Of a DNA stretch of 64,000 bases, positions 26,526 to 36,352 are shown one piece after another. The stretch is taken from contig NZ_JBEPTL010000006.1 of the NCBI RefSeq assembly GCF_040549465.1, forward strand, positions 106,904 through 170,903. Direction: 5' to 3'. The stretch comes from Lacisediminihabitans sp040549465. Its GTDB lineage: Bacteria > Actinomycetota > Actinomycetes > Actinomycetales > Microbacteriaceae. The notes under the pieces were generated by a model, which worked only from the letters and a program-made list of their open reading frames with translations, did not search any database and was not told the DNA's origin. The stretch's first letter is position 1, and every line of letters begins with the position of its first letter. The position numbers and the translations under genes are program-made.

Positions 26526-27845
26526 ATGAAATTGAGTCCCCGCTTCCTGGCCCAGCACGGCGATCGTCTCACTCACCTGAAAGCACCGGGCGTCGATGCA
26601 CCGGAGGCGCAGCGTGACCCACGCGTTGCCGAGACCGTAAGTGCGATGCTTCTCGATATTAACACGAACGGCATCAATGCTATCCGTCGCTATGCGATGA
26701 AACTCGATGGGTCCGACCGCAACGATTTCGAGCTCAGCTCCGCCGAACTCGCTACTATCGGTGGCCGGCTCGCACCCAACCTCCGCGAGGCAATCCAGCT
26801 CGGATCGGTCCGTACAAAGCAGTTCGCCGCGCTCCAGCGTGCGCACCTGACTGACTTCGAGGCGCAAATCTTGCCTGGCCTCGTCGTTGGACAGAAGTAC
26901 GTCCCCGTCGCCGCTGTCGGCGCTTATCTTCCCGCTGGCCGGTTTCCGCTCACCGCAAGTGCCTTCATGACCGTTGGGGTCGCCAAGGTGGCTGGCGTGC
27001 CGACGGTTATCGGCTGCACGCCTCCGCAGCCGGATGGCGGCGTCAACCCGTCTGTCGCGTATGCAGCATACTTGTCGGGGATTGATCACCTCTATGTTCT
27101 GGGAGGCGTCCAGGCACTCGCCGCTATGGCCTTCGGTTTACTGGGGCAAGATCCCGTGGACATGCTGGTCGGGGCGGGTAATGCCTTCGTCGCCGAGGCG
27201 AAGCGACAGCTTTTTGGTACGGTCGCGATCGACCTCCTAGCCGGACCGAGCGAGGTGGCCGTAATCGCCGACGGCAGCGCAAACCCTGAGACAGTGGCAG
27301 CGGACCTTCTTGGACAAGCTGAGCATGGTCCCACCTCGCCTGCAGCTCTGGTGACGACGTCCGAGGCGCTCGGCCGCGCCGTTCTCGAAGCGGTCGAACG
27401 CCAGCTCGCAACCCTCTCCACCGCAGAGATCTGCGGGCCAGCTTGGCACGATTTCGGCTCCATTGTCCTCGTCAATAGCCGCGAGGATGCCGCTCTCGTC
27501 ATGGATGAGTTCGCGCCCGAGCACCTTGAACTCCAGACGAAAGATGACGCCTGGTACCAGGAAACGTTGACCAACTACGGGTCACTCTTTGTCGGACCTT
27601 GGAGCACCGTCGCGTACTCGGATAAAGGAATGGCAGGTACTAACCACACGCTGCCGACTGCGGGCGGCGCAAAGCACAGCGCAGGGCTCTCCGTTTCGCG
27701 TTACCTTAAGCCGCTGACGTTCCAGCGAATTGCTCGTGAAGCGACTCCGTCACTTGCCAGTGCCGTGGACGTCATCTCCGCCAGTGAGGGAATGACAGCT
27801 CACCAGGCGACCGCCACTATGCGCCTTGCCAACTATGCCTCTTGA
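26526..27845 (+). CDS. Histidinol dehydrogenase-family protein (catabolic type)
   Basis: I start this 439-residue protein at MKLSPRFLAQHGDRLTHL; the frame is open 51 codons earlier but that part is not HisD-like. The HisD fold residues are present: zinc Gln/His in LLGQAEHG, the Glu-His base pair in FAPEHLEL, Asp in YSDKGMAGTNHTLP and the last His in SEGMTAHQATA. HisD enzymes oxidise an alcohol to an acid in two NAD steps. Location beside an ABC importer and glucosidase, not in a his operon, suggests a catabolic relative such as the HpsN (sulfopropanediol dehydrogenase) group. The substrate is unknown. Confidence 0.85.
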   Translation: MKLSPRFLAQHGDRLTHLKAPGVDAPEAQRDPRVAETVSAMLLDINTNGINAIRRYAMKLDGSDRNDFELSSAELATIGGRLAPNLREAIQLGSVRTKQFAALQRAHLTDFEAQILPGLVVGQKYVPVAAVGAYLPAGRFPLTASAFMTVGVAKVAGVPTVIGCTPPQPDGGVNPSVAYAAYLSGIDHLYVLGGVQALAAMAFGLLGQDPVDMLVGAGNAFVAEAKRQLFGTVAIDLLAGPSEVAVIADGSANPETVAADLLGQAEHGPTSPAALVTTSEALGRAVLEAVERQLATLSTAEICGPAWHDFGSIVLVNSREDAALVMDEFAPEHLELQTKDDAWYQETLTNYGSLFVGPWSTVAYSDKGMAGTNHTLPTAGGAKHSAGLSVSRYLKPLTFQRIAREATPSLASAVDVISASEGMTAHQATATMRLANYAS

Positions 27846-27908
27846 CCCAATCCGCCCTGCGACCATCCTTCGAAGCACTCCCGCCTCCCACACCATCCGG
27901 AAGAAGTC

Positions 27909-29243
27909 ATGAGAAATACCAGCACTGTTCGGCTAACCGTCCTCGCGGTCGGCGCCGTCGCCACCGCACTCGTCCTATCTAGTTGCGCAGCCCCCGGCGC
28001 CGGCTCAGCCCGGGACGCGCCGGCGGGATCGACGATCTCGTCGAAGGTCTCGGTCGCCGACGTCCAGAAGCTCGGCAAGACGACTCTCAAAATGTGGGCC
28101 GACCAAGCCGAGGAGCCACTAATGAAAGACGTTGTCCCGGCGTTCGAGAAGACGTACCCGAACGTGACTGTCGACATCACCTACAAGAGCTTCGACGACC
28201 TCGTGTCCACGGTAGTCAATGCCGCCGCGAGTGCGAGTGCACCGGACGTCTTCCAAGGCAACATCGGCTACGCGGTCGACGGTGCTCTCGTGAAGGCGAA
28301 GTTGGTCCGCCCCCTCGATGACGTCGCGAAGGTCTCCGGGTGGAACTCTGGCACCGGGGCTTCAACCCTCGATCCCGCCAAGTGGAATGCGGCCGGAACC
28401 ACCTTCGGTGCCGGGGCGCTGTATGGCATGTCACCGATCAGCGAGGTCCAGGGCATCTACTACAACAAGTCCAAGCTTGGGGCTCTCGGTCTCCAGCCTC
28501 CGACAACAATTGCCGAACTCGAGACAGACCTTCCGACCGCCGAGAAAGCGGGTATGCAGCCGATTATGCTCGGCAATTCTGACCAGTACGCCGGTACGCA
28601 TATCTTCAGCGACATCGCGGTGACGGATCAGACGCCCGCAGGCATTCGCGCCTGGATCGGCGGCAAGTCTGGCTCGACTTTCGAGACGTCTGGGAATGTT
28701 AAGGCGGCCGACACGATGAAGGTGTGGGCGAAGGCTGGCTACTTCGGGAGCGGTTACGACGGGCTGAGCAACCAAGATGCCATCGCGAAGTTTGCCAAGG
28801 GCGACGGCGTATTCTTCGTCGGCGGTTCCTGGAACGGTGCGTCGCTCACATCCGCGGAGTTCGGGCTTTCGTCGCTGACCTCCGGTGGTGTCGGCGCCAC
28901 CGCATCGCCTTGGCACATCAGCTCCAAGACGAACAAGACTGCCGCTGCGATCGCCTGGCTCGACATGCTCCACACGCCGACCGTCGGTCAGGAAATCCTT
29001 GACACTGGCCGACTTCCCGTCATCACCGACGGCGTCACGTCGAAGGATCCTCTCCAAGAAGAAACCCTGACGGCTTTGAAGGAGACCATCGCTGCGGGCA
29101 CACAGGTGGGTTACTACGACTGGACAACGACCGACATGCTCACCGTCATGGGAGGCGGCCTGCAGGAAGTGATGGCCGGACGCACGTCCAGTGAGGACTT
29201 CACCAAAACTGTACAAGCCGCCTGGGTCAAAGGCCACAAGTGA
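27909..29243 (+). CDS. Solute-binding lipoprotein of a CUT1 sugar ABC importer
   Basis: This 444-residue protein has a lipoprotein signal (TVLAVGAVATALVLSSCAAPG, with Cys after the lipobox LSSC). The mature part is a family-1 solute-binding domain with VPAFEKTYPNVTVDITYKSF near residue 75 and a late WTTTDML segment. It captures an oligosaccharide or glycoside outside the membrane. It is followed by two permease genes with four-base overlaps; no ATPase is encoded, as is common where a shared MsiK-type ATPase serves several importers. Confidence 0.9.
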   Translation: MRNTSTVRLTVLAVGAVATALVLSSCAAPGAGSARDAPAGSTISSKVSVADVQKLGKTTLKMWADQAEEPLMKDVVPAFEKTYPNVTVDITYKSFDDLVSTVVNAAASASAPDVFQGNIGYAVDGALVKAKLVRPLDDVAKVSGWNSGTGASTLDPAKWNAAGTTFGAGALYGMSPISEVQGIYYNKSKLGALGLQPPTTIAELETDLPTAEKAGMQPIMLGNSDQYAGTHIFSDIAVTDQTPAGIRAWIGGKSGSTFETSGNVKAADTMKVWAKAGYFGSGYDGLSNQDAIAKFAKGDGVFFVGGSWNGASLTSAEFGLSSLTSGGVGATASPWHISSKTNKTAAAIAWLDMLHTPTVGQEILDTGRLPVITDGVTSKDPLQEETLTALKETIAAGTQVGYYDWTTTDMLTVMGGGLQEVMAGRTSSEDFTKTVQAAWVKGHK

Positions 29244-30226
29244 CTTTCGTCACCCATCGGCGGAGCGCCGTCGCTGTCCCCACGGGGCCGCGACGGCGCT
29301 CCCGCCTGACCGGACCGACCTGGTCTAGCTTGCCGTACGTCGCGCCAGCCCTAGCATTTTTCGCGATTTTCGTCATTTATCCGATCTGTGTCTCCGTGCA
29401 GACCTCGTTTTACAACTACGACGGTCTGACCGTCGCCACCTTTGCAGGCTTTTCGAACTACGTCAACGTCTTCGCCGACTCGAATCTGAGGGCGGCCCTC
29501 GGGCACTCGCTGCTGCTGCTCGTCTTCTACGCAGCTCTCCCCGTTTGCATCGGGCTTCTCTTGGCAGGCGCGATGTCTCGGATCCGGATCTACGGACTCA
29601 CGGTCTTCCGTGCGCTGCTCTTCCTGCCACAAATCCTCTCAAGCGTTGTGGTCGCCGTCGCGTGGCGAGGGATGCTCGCGTCAGATGGTCCTGTCAACTG
29701 GCTGCTGAGACACATTGGTCTGGGTGCGTTTGCCACGAGTTGGCTGGGGAACTTCAACACAGCACTTCCGTCGATCGGTCTTATCGGCACTTGGGTTGAA
29801 TACGGCCTCTGTATGGTCCTGTTCCTCGCCGGCATCGTCACGATCGATCGGTCGCTCTACGAGGCGGCGCGTCTTGATGGGGCTGGTCCGGTTCGCGAAT
29901 TCTTCGCAATCACTCTGCCGGCCCTGCGCCCTCAGGTCTCGATCGCGCTGATCCTGACCATCACGTTCGCCCTGCGCAATTTCGACCTTATTTGGAACAC
30001 CACGCGAGGCGGGCCCGGCACATCGACGACCGTCCCCTCGCTCTATGTCTACCTTGATGCCTTCCAGAATCGTCAGCTCGGCCAGGCGTCCGCCCTCGCC
30101 GTGGTCTTGACGATCATCATTCTGATCGTCGTCGCGATCGTCCAGGTTGCCGTTCGCGAACCATCAGCCCACCCCCGCCGAACCCGGTCCCTGCGCCGAA
30201 TCCAAAGAGACGGGAGCGCCCGATGA
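29240..30226 (+). CDS. CUT1 sugar ABC importer permease 1
   Basis: This 328-residue inner-membrane protein has about six helices. The EAA loop that docks the ATPase reads EAARLDGAGPVREFFAITLP near residue 210. The long basic N terminus (RRSAVAVPTGPRRRSRL) before the first helix is typical of MalF/UgpA-like subunits. GTG overlaps the stop codon of the binding-protein gene, so the two are translationally coupled. Confidence 0.93.
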   Translation: MTFVTHRRSAVAVPTGPRRRSRLTGPTWSSLPYVAPALAFFAIFVIYPICVSVQTSFYNYDGLTVATFAGFSNYVNVFADSNLRAALGHSLLLLVFYAALPVCIGLLLAGAMSRIRIYGLTVFRALLFLPQILSSVVVAVAWRGMLASDGPVNWLLRHIGLGAFATSWLGNFNTALPSIGLIGTWVEYGLCMVLFLAGIVTIDRSLYEAARLDGAGPVREFFAITLPALRPQVSIALILTITFALRNFDLIWNTTRGGPGTSTTVPSLYVYLDAFQNRQLGQASALAVVLTIIILIVVAIVQVAVREPSAHPRRTRSLRRIQRDGSAR

Positions 30227-31026
30227 AGATCAGCGTCCGCGAATCCGTCGGCACACACACGCTACTGGTGATCGCAGTATTCTTCGCCGTCTATCCTCTC
30301 GGCTCAATTATCATTTCGTCCCTTCAGAAAGCGTCCGGACCCGGCATCGGTTGGGGCAACTTCTCCATCGCTTGGAACCGCGGCCACTTCGCCTCCGCCC
30401 TTATCTCCAGCGCGCTCGTCGCCGCCAGCGTGGTCTTGATCACCGCGATCATTTCCTGCCTTGCCGGGTACGCCCTCGCCACCATGCGCGTCCCCGGCGG
30501 CCGGCTGATTCTCGGTGTCTTGCTGGTGGGACTGGTCCTGCCCTATGAGGTGACCGTGCTGCCGCTTTATCAGATGCTGTCGGGCTGGGGCCTGATCAAT
30601 ACATATTGGGCGTTGATCCTGCCCCAGATTGGGCTGTCAGTACCACTTGGTGTCTTCTGGATGCGCGCATTTTTCCGATCCGTGCCCGAGGAGATCCTGG
30701 AAGCCGCACGTCTTGACGGCGCCTCGCGCCTGCAAACCCTACGGCTCGCGCTTCTCCCGATCGCCGGCCCGGCCATTGCGACGCTGTCTACCATCCTGTT
30801 CCTTTTCACTTGGAACGAGTTCCTACTCGCGCTCATCCTGATACCAGACAATCAGGCTGTGCAGACCGCTCCTCTTGCGCTATCTTTCTTCTCGGGAACT
30901 GATCGGTCAAGTAATCCCTATGTCACAGCGGCAGCCGCCGTGTTGGTGGCTGTGCCGATCATCATCGCCTACGTGGTCCTGCAACGTCGCCTCATTACCG
31001 GTCTTACATCTGGCGCCGTCAAGTGA
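30223..31026 (+). CDS. CUT1 sugar ABC importer permease 2
   Basis: This 267-residue MalG-like subunit has six helices and the EAA loop EILEAARLDGASRLQTLRLA near residue 157. It starts at ATG inside the stop of the first permease gene and ends overlapping the nitrilase pseudogene, so the operon is tightly packed. Confidence 0.93.
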   Translation: MKISVRESVGTHTLLVIAVFFAVYPLGSIIISSLQKASGPGIGWGNFSIAWNRGHFASALISSALVAASVVLITAIISCLAGYALATMRVPGGRLILGVLLVGLVLPYEVTVLPLYQMLSGWGLINTYWALILPQIGLSVPLGVFWMRAFFRSVPEEILEAARLDGASRLQTLRLALLPIAGPAIATLSTILFLFTWNEFLLALILIPDNQAVQTAPLALSFFSGTDRSSNPYVTAAAAVLVAVPIIIAYVVLQRRLITGLTSGAVK

Positions 31027-31892
31027 TGCAGCAGCCGATGCCGGCCGCCGGAATGATCTGTGCCCAGCTGGATCCGTCGGTGACTGATCCGACTTCGAAT
31101 CGCGCCAAATGCCTGGAAGCGGTCAGACACGCCATCGCTGATCGCGGTGACATCATTGTCCTGCCCGAGCTGGCTACGTCGTGCTACATGTTTGAGTTAA
31201 CCGCCGAGGCGCGCGGGCTAGCGCTCGCGACCGAGGACAAGTTATTCGTAGAGATAGCTGAGCTGCTGAATGGCACAGACTCGATCGTCATCGTCTGCTT
31301 CTGTGAACTCGGCCCAGGAGAAACTCTCTGGAAAAGCGCTGAGGTCATCAGCGCCGCCGGAGTTCTGACCGACTACCGAAAGACCCATCTCTGGGACAGG
31401 GAAACCCTCTTTTTCCAGCTCGGCTCAGATCCTGCGCCCGTCATCGACACGGCGCCTGGACAAATCGGCATCCTCATCTGCTATGACCTGGAGTCCAGCG
31501 AGATGCCTCGAACCCTCGCCGTTAACGGCGCCTACCTGGTCGTTGTGCCTACAAATTGGCCTCTCGGCGAGCACCCCGACGATGAGCGTGCGGCCGAGAT
31601 TATCACGCGCAAGCGGCGCCGCCAGCGAACGGCGTTTTTATTTTCTGCTGCGATCGCACGGGTTCCGAGCGCGGCCAACGATGGACTGAGGGCACAGTGA
31701 TCATCGACCAGTTCGGATGGGTTAAAGCTTCAGCGACCTGGGGCGGGCGGAGATCATCTGTCGGAGCCCGTGGAACCGAGACGGCTAGCGGCGATATTTT
31801 CCTGCACCTCGCGCGCGACAAGGCAATCGCCCTCCCACAACGATCTCCTGGCCGACCGCCGGGTCGACATTTACGCCAAAGGACCTTCATGA
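31023..31892 (+). pseudogene. Nitrilase-superfamily amidohydrolase, frameshifted
   Basis: The first 190 residues are a normal nitrilase fold with catalytic Glu in VLPELATSCYM, Lys in DYRKTHLW and Cys in ILICYDLESSEMP. Near 31605 the frame is lost, but the expected continuation VFIFCCDRTGSERGQRW and GTVIIDQFGWVKASATW is present in another frame. Near 31830 the reading returns to the first frame as HNDLLADRRVDIYAKGPS and stops. The two shifts make this a recent pseudogene unless they are sequencing errors. The final TGA overlaps the next ATG. Confidence 0.82.
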
Positions 31893-33541
31893 TCGACCTC
31901 ACTGACGACACCTGGTGGCGGACTGCTGTCATCTATCAGATCTACCCTCGGTCGTTCGCCGACAGCAACGATGACGGAATCGGCGACCTACCCGGCATCA
32001 CAAGTCGGCTTGACCACGTCGCTTCGCTCGGTGCCGATGCCATCTGGCTCTCGCCTTTCTATCCGTCGCCGCAGCGAGACGGTGGCTACGATGTTGCCGA
32101 CTACCGCGACGTCGACCCGCACTTTGGCACCCTCGATGACTTCGATGCCCTTATTAGACGAGCTCATTCTCTCGGAATTCGAGTTGTCGTCGATCTCGTC
32201 CCCAATCACACCTCATCCCAGCACGTGGCCTTCCAAGCGGCACTCAGAGCGGCTCCCGGTTCACCCGAGCGTGCTCTTTTCCACTTCCGCGACGGCCTCG
32301 GTGAGGTCGGCCACCTTCCGCCGAACGACTGGGAGTGCATGTTCGAGGGCAGCGCCTGGACACGAGTGTTCGAGCCCGACGGACAACCTGGACAGTGGTA
32401 CCTCCACCTTTTCGACGAGTCGCAGCCCGACTGGAACTGGGACGACCCACGCGTCCGCGACGATTTTGAAACCACCCTTCGTTTCTGGCTCGATCGCGGA
32501 GTGGATGGCTTCCGCGTGGACGTCTGCGATGCCTTGGTTAAGGCGCCCGGTCTGCCGGACTGGCCGCACCCTACTCACGGTGTCGTCGAGCCCATTGAGG
32601 GGCGTATGCCTCCGATGTGGGATCAGGAGGGGATCCATGAGATCTTCCGCGCCTGGCGGAGGATCCTCGACTCCTACGAAGGGTCTCGGATTCTCTGCGC
32701 CGAGGCATGGTTGCCTCCCGAGCGGACTGCACGTATCGTCCGCCCCGACGAGATGAACCAGGCGTTCAACTTCGCCTACCTCGAGCAGCTTTGGGATGCC
32801 GAGGCCATCGGAGCGACGATTACCGCTTCGCTCGCGGCGAACGAGGCAGTCGGAGCACCCACCACCTGGGTGCTGTCGAACCACGACGTGATGAGGCACG
32901 CAAGCCGATTCGGCTACGAGGGGCTGGTGGCACTCGAACATGGCGTAGGATCCGACGATCCACAACCCAATCGCGAACTTGGTCTTCGCCGAGCCCGCGC
33001 TGCGACGGCCCTCATGCTCGCACTTCCGGGCTCTGCATACCTTTACCAAGGCGAAGAGCTTGGACTCCCAGAGGTGACCGACCTCCCGGACTCAACGCGC
33101 CAAGACCCTATTTGGGAAAGATCGAAGCGCAGAATCCGCGGACGCGACGGTTGTCGAGTCCCATTGCCCTGGGACCACACCACCGGTTCCTACGGCTTCT
33201 CGTCCGTCGACGCCGACAAGACGTGGCTACCAATCCCCGTGTATTACGCACCCCTTTCCGTCGCCTCGCAGGTCGACGTCCCTCACTCCACCCTTGACTT
33301 TTACCGGTCGGCACTCGAGATCCGCCGACGTTTACAACTAGGAGGGGGCAAAGTCGTCTGGACCAACCACCCGAAGACTGGCTTTGTATCTTTTAGAAAC
33401 GGTAATATCACCGTCATCGCCAATGTCTCCGGAACATCGTCCGCTTTGCCGGAGGAGGCGAAAATCGTTCTGACATCAGATCCTTCTACCGCCAACACCA
33501 GAATCATTCACCCGAACATGACCGTGTGGATCCAAGACTGA
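31889..33541 (+). CDS. GH13-family alpha-glucosidase
   Basis: This 550-residue cytosolic enzyme has all GH13 signatures: DLVPNHTSSQH (region I), GFRVDVCDAL with the nucleophile Asp (region II), the acid/base Glu in LCAEAWLPPERTARI (region III) and VLSNHDVMRHASRFG (region IV). YQIYPRSFADSNDDGIGDLP at the start is typical of oligo-1,6- and alpha-glucosidases. ATG overlaps the nitrilase stop. It probably frees glucose from the glycoside taken up by the CUT1 importer. Confidence 0.93.
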   Translation: MIDLTDDTWWRTAVIYQIYPRSFADSNDDGIGDLPGITSRLDHVASLGADAIWLSPFYPSPQRDGGYDVADYRDVDPHFGTLDDFDALIRRAHSLGIRVVVDLVPNHTSSQHVAFQAALRAAPGSPERALFHFRDGLGEVGHLPPNDWECMFEGSAWTRVFEPDGQPGQWYLHLFDESQPDWNWDDPRVRDDFETTLRFWLDRGVDGFRVDVCDALVKAPGLPDWPHPTHGVVEPIEGRMPPMWDQEGIHEIFRAWRRILDSYEGSRILCAEAWLPPERTARIVRPDEMNQAFNFAYLEQLWDAEAIGATITASLAANEAVGAPTTWVLSNHDVMRHASRFGYEGLVALEHGVGSDDPQPNRELGLRRARAATALMLALPGSAYLYQGEELGLPEVTDLPDSTRQDPIWERSKRRIRGRDGCRVPLPWDHTTGSYGFSSVDADKTWLPIPVYYAPLSVASQVDVPHSTLDFYRSALEIRRRLQLGGGKVVWTNHPKTGFVSFRNGNITVIANVSGTSSALPEEAKIVLTSDPSTANTRIIHPNMTVWIQD

Positions 33542-33617
33542 TTTATTGGACCGGACCGACGCGCCGTTACAGACAGATCTCGGATCTGAACCGCTCTGGG
33601 TTTGATGGAGACTGGCG

Positions 33618-33785
33618 CTATCTGATTTCGACCGCCTGCGGGTGGTCGGTTTGCTCAGCATAGAACGCAGTCTCGAATTCGGCCGGTGGGATGTCGCCGG
33701 GGTAGCCGTGAAGGCGCTGGGTGTTGTGCCAGTGCACCCCGCCAAGGGTGGCAAGTTCGAGGTCTTCGACCGTCCTCGACCCGGC
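33618..33785 (-). pseudogene. IS3-family transposase, C-terminal scrap
   Basis: The reverse strand reads SRTVEDLELATLGGVHWHNTQ and GYPGDIPPAEFETAFYAEQTD, the last 50 residues of an IS3-type OrfB. The rest of the element is gone. It fills the gap between the glucosidase block and the amidase block. Confidence 0.75.
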
Positions 33786-33878
33786 AGCCGCCACCGCCGA
33801 CCACCTTGCGGCCGTCTCTGCCGAACGGGACTGACCCGAGTCCAGTTGACTCGCGGTGGGAAACATAGGCTGGCGCAC

Positions 33879-34706
33879 CTACTTCGCAGGAGTGAACTTC
33901 TTGTAAAGGTCGGGGCGACGGTCGTCGAACGCGTGGGCGAGTGGGGCGAGCCATTTATCAGTTGAGAGTCGAGGGTCGACAGTGGCAAACGTCGCTCCTA
34001 CCCCCGGCCCGACAGCGGCGATGACCCAGCCGTCCGCTGAAATGATGCTCGAACCCTCATTCCATGCGACACCGCGTTCGATGCCGGATCGGTCAGCGCA
34101 GACAATAGCCATGTGATTGATCCGCGCCATAGCCATCGCGATCTGAACTTCGGCGACTCGCTCGCCGGCAGGTCGCTCCATGTACGGCCAATTCGTTGGC
34201 ACGGCGAGGATGTCAGCGCCTCCCAGAGCCGCGATACGCGTCCACTCCGGAAACTCGAGGTCGAAACAGATCATGACCCCGACTCGACCGTGCGAGGTCT
34301 GGACAACGGGAGGAGCCTCGTTGCCGGGCGTGAAGTACCGTTTCTCCTGATCCCACAAATGAACCTTGCGGTAGACGGTGCGCACGCCGTCAGCGTCTAC
34401 CATTGCCGCGCTGTTGAAGAGTTCGCTGTCGTCCCCCGATTCGGCGAACCCGCCGACGATGACCGTTCCGGCTCGCGATGCGGCCAGTGCGGCCCATTCT
34501 GTGAAGATCTCATGGTCACGGGGAATGGCGACCGCTCGTAGCTCATCGACGGTCTCAAAGACGTAGCCCGAGGTCGCAAGTTCTGGCAGGACGATGAGAT
34601 CGGCACCGGCAGTGAGTGCCTCACGGATGGCGGTCGCCGCCTTCAAGCGGTTGCCTTCGAAGTCGCCGAGGACGGGTGCGAGCTGGAGGGCAGCGACTAT
34701 GGCCAT
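33879..34706 (-). CDS. Nitrilase-superfamily carbon-nitrogen hydrolase
   Basis: I start this 275-residue protein at ATG MAIVAALQLAPVLGDFEG, which overlaps the permease stop codon by one base. The catalytic triad is intact: Glu in IVLPELATSGY, Lys in VYRKVHLWD and Cys in VMICFDLEFPEW. The overall length and ADRSGIERGVAWNEGS fit an aliphatic amidase/omega-amidase rather than a true nitrilase. It shares a transcript with the amino-acid permease, so it probably hydrolyses an imported amide. It is a paralogue of the frameshifted copy at 31.0-31.9 kb. Confidence 0.9.
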   Translation of the reverse strand: MAIVAALQLAPVLGDFEGNRLKAATAIREALTAGADLIVLPELATSGYVFETVDELRAVAIPRDHEIFTEWAALAASRAGTVIVGGFAESGDDSELFNSAAMVDADGVRTVYRKVHLWDQEKRYFTPGNEAPPVVQTSHGRVGVMICFDLEFPEWTRIAALGGADILAVPTNWPYMERPAGERVAEVQIAMAMARINHMAIVCADRSGIERGVAWNEGSSIISADGWVIAAVGPGVGATFATVDPRLSTDKWLAPLAHAFDDRRPDLYKKFTPAK

Positions 34707-36181
34707 CAGTTGCTGCCGACTGTTTCTTCCGCGCTGGCCACATCCGGGACGGGGGTGTTCATGGCATCGAGTTGCTTTGCGATGTTGGCAGTGAGGCCTG
34801 GCCGGAAGGAGATGGCTAGTCCGATCAGGATCCACACGGCCACCATGTACGGGAAGTAGCTGTACGGGGCATCCAGCCCGACCGCGTTCTTGTAGAGGGT
34901 GTAGCCAACCAGTACCACCCCGAGGATCGGAACCACAATCTGCCACTTCGGCGTCACGGTCTTCTTGCTGAAGAACAGGAATCGGATCGCACCAACCGTG
35001 GCCAACACATAGGCGACGAGCAGCGCAATGGTACCGATAGTCAGGGCCCAGAACGTCGCGTCGAGCACCGCAGCACCCGTCAATCGTTCGATGACGATGA
35101 CCAGGAGCGCGAGGACCGCGACCACAGTGAGCGCGTTCGTGGGAGCTCCGTTCTTGGCCGTTTTGGCGAGCGGGTTGTTCCCACCGCCGGAATCGCGGGT
35201 CAGGGCGAAGAGTACTCTGGCCGCGCCCGACAGTGTGCCCACGAAAATGGCGAAGAGGCTTATGGTCGCTGCCAGGGTCAGGATGTCGGCCAGCCAGTTG
35301 CCAACGTACGCGCTTGCGAGCTCGCCGTAGGGTGCGCTCGATCCGCTGAACTTCTTGATACCCGCAGCGTCCAGTCCGTAGCCGAGCGACTGCGCGATGA
35401 TCGACAGCAGGTAGAAGGCGCCGACTACCGTGAGGGCGATCTTGAATGCGCGAGGGATGTCGCGCTTTGGGTTCGACGTCTCCTCGCCGAGCGTTGCTGC
35501 GCCCTCGAATCCGGCGAATGCGAGGAATCCGAAGACGGCCGCCGCCGCGATCACGCCGATGTCAGTGCCGGCAGGCAGCTCCAAGAACTTCAACGAGAAA
35601 GTCTGTCCACCAGGCGCGGTGTTGGTGCCAACGCGAACCAGAATGATGACGTCGAGGATCGTGACGAAGACTGCGCCGATCAGTTCCGCGTAGAGCAGGA
35701 TGCGCGTGATGACGTGCACCTCCCGCCGGCCCAGCAGCACGACCAGCACGAGAGCGATGATCGTGACCCAAATCCAGTCTGGTTCGAACGAGGAGCCCAG
35801 GTCTTTGAATAGCTGTTGCACGAACAGCCCGATCTCGATTCCCGAGCCGACCCCAATGGTGACATAGGCCAGAAAAAGACACCATCCGGCAATGAAACCT
35901 GAGCGCGCACCCAGAGTGAGGCCGACCGTCGCGTAGACAGATCCGGTGTGCGAGATGTGGCGCGACAGCTTCACGAAGCCGTACGCCACAAGAGCGACCG
36001 CGACGAGCGCGAAGATGAACGCCCAGGTGGCGCCACCGCCGAGAATGCTGGCCGCTCCCGCGCCGAGCAATGCCATCACGCCTACCGGCCCGATGAGGCC
36101 GACCGAGAACGCGGCGGCATCGGCAACCTTGAGCTCCCGCTTCAATCCGCCGGTCGTTGTCTTCGTCTGTTCCGTTGTCAT
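34706..36181 (-). CDS. APC-family amino-acid/amine permease
   Basis: This 491-residue protein has about twelve membrane helices. The N-terminal LKVADAAAFSVGLIGPVGVM and FAGFEGAATLGEETSNPKRD near residue 220 are family signatures of APC amino-acid transporters. The tail after the last helix is short. It leads into the amidase gene with a one-base overlap and follows the LysR gene, so uptake of an amine or amide under LysR control is inferred. Confidence 0.9.
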   Translation of the reverse strand: MTTEQTKTTTGGLKRELKVADAAAFSVGLIGPVGVMALLGAGAASILGGGATWAFIFALVAVALVAYGFVKLSRHISHTGSVYATVGLTLGARSGFIAGWCLFLAYVTIGVGSGIEIGLFVQQLFKDLGSSFEPDWIWVTIIALVLVVLLGRREVHVITRILLYAELIGAVFVTILDVIILVRVGTNTAPGGQTFSLKFLELPAGTDIGVIAAAAVFGFLAFAGFEGAATLGEETSNPKRDIPRAFKIALTVVGAFYLLSIIAQSLGYGLDAAGIKKFSGSSAPYGELASAYVGNWLADILTLAATISLFAIFVGTLSGAARVLFALTRDSGGGNNPLAKTAKNGAPTNALTVVAVLALLVIVIERLTGAAVLDATFWALTIGTIALLVAYVLATVGAIRFLFFSKKTVTPKWQIVVPILGVVLVGYTLYKNAVGLDAPYSYFPYMVAVWILIGLAISFRPGLTANIAKQLDAMNTPVPDVASAEETVGSN

Positions 36182-36337
36182 GCTGGCTCCTCAGGTGGGG
36201 CGGCCGATGGCTGCTGGGTGATTGTCGGGGTGGGGCGCAGTTCGCACGGCGGGGCGACGCGCGCCTGTCAGAAGGCGTAGTCACACGCTAGGGACCGGCG
36301 TTGCTCCATGACAAGTAGGAAATGTCTTTGCTCAGCC

Positions 36338-36352
36338 ATTGGGTTCGCCTAT
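36338..36352. promoter_or_regulatory. LysR-type site upstream of the permease operon
   Basis: ATTGGGTTCGCCTAT matches the 15-base core of the 26.45-kb palindrome at 12 positions. It overlaps the last codons of the LysR gene and lies 157 bases upstream of the permease start. Confidence 0.4.

Noticed and set aside
33542..33878. Extension of the amidase gene or a new gene after the glucosidase
   Set aside because: Only an IS3 transposase scrap is supported here; the other frames show no motif or ribosome site.
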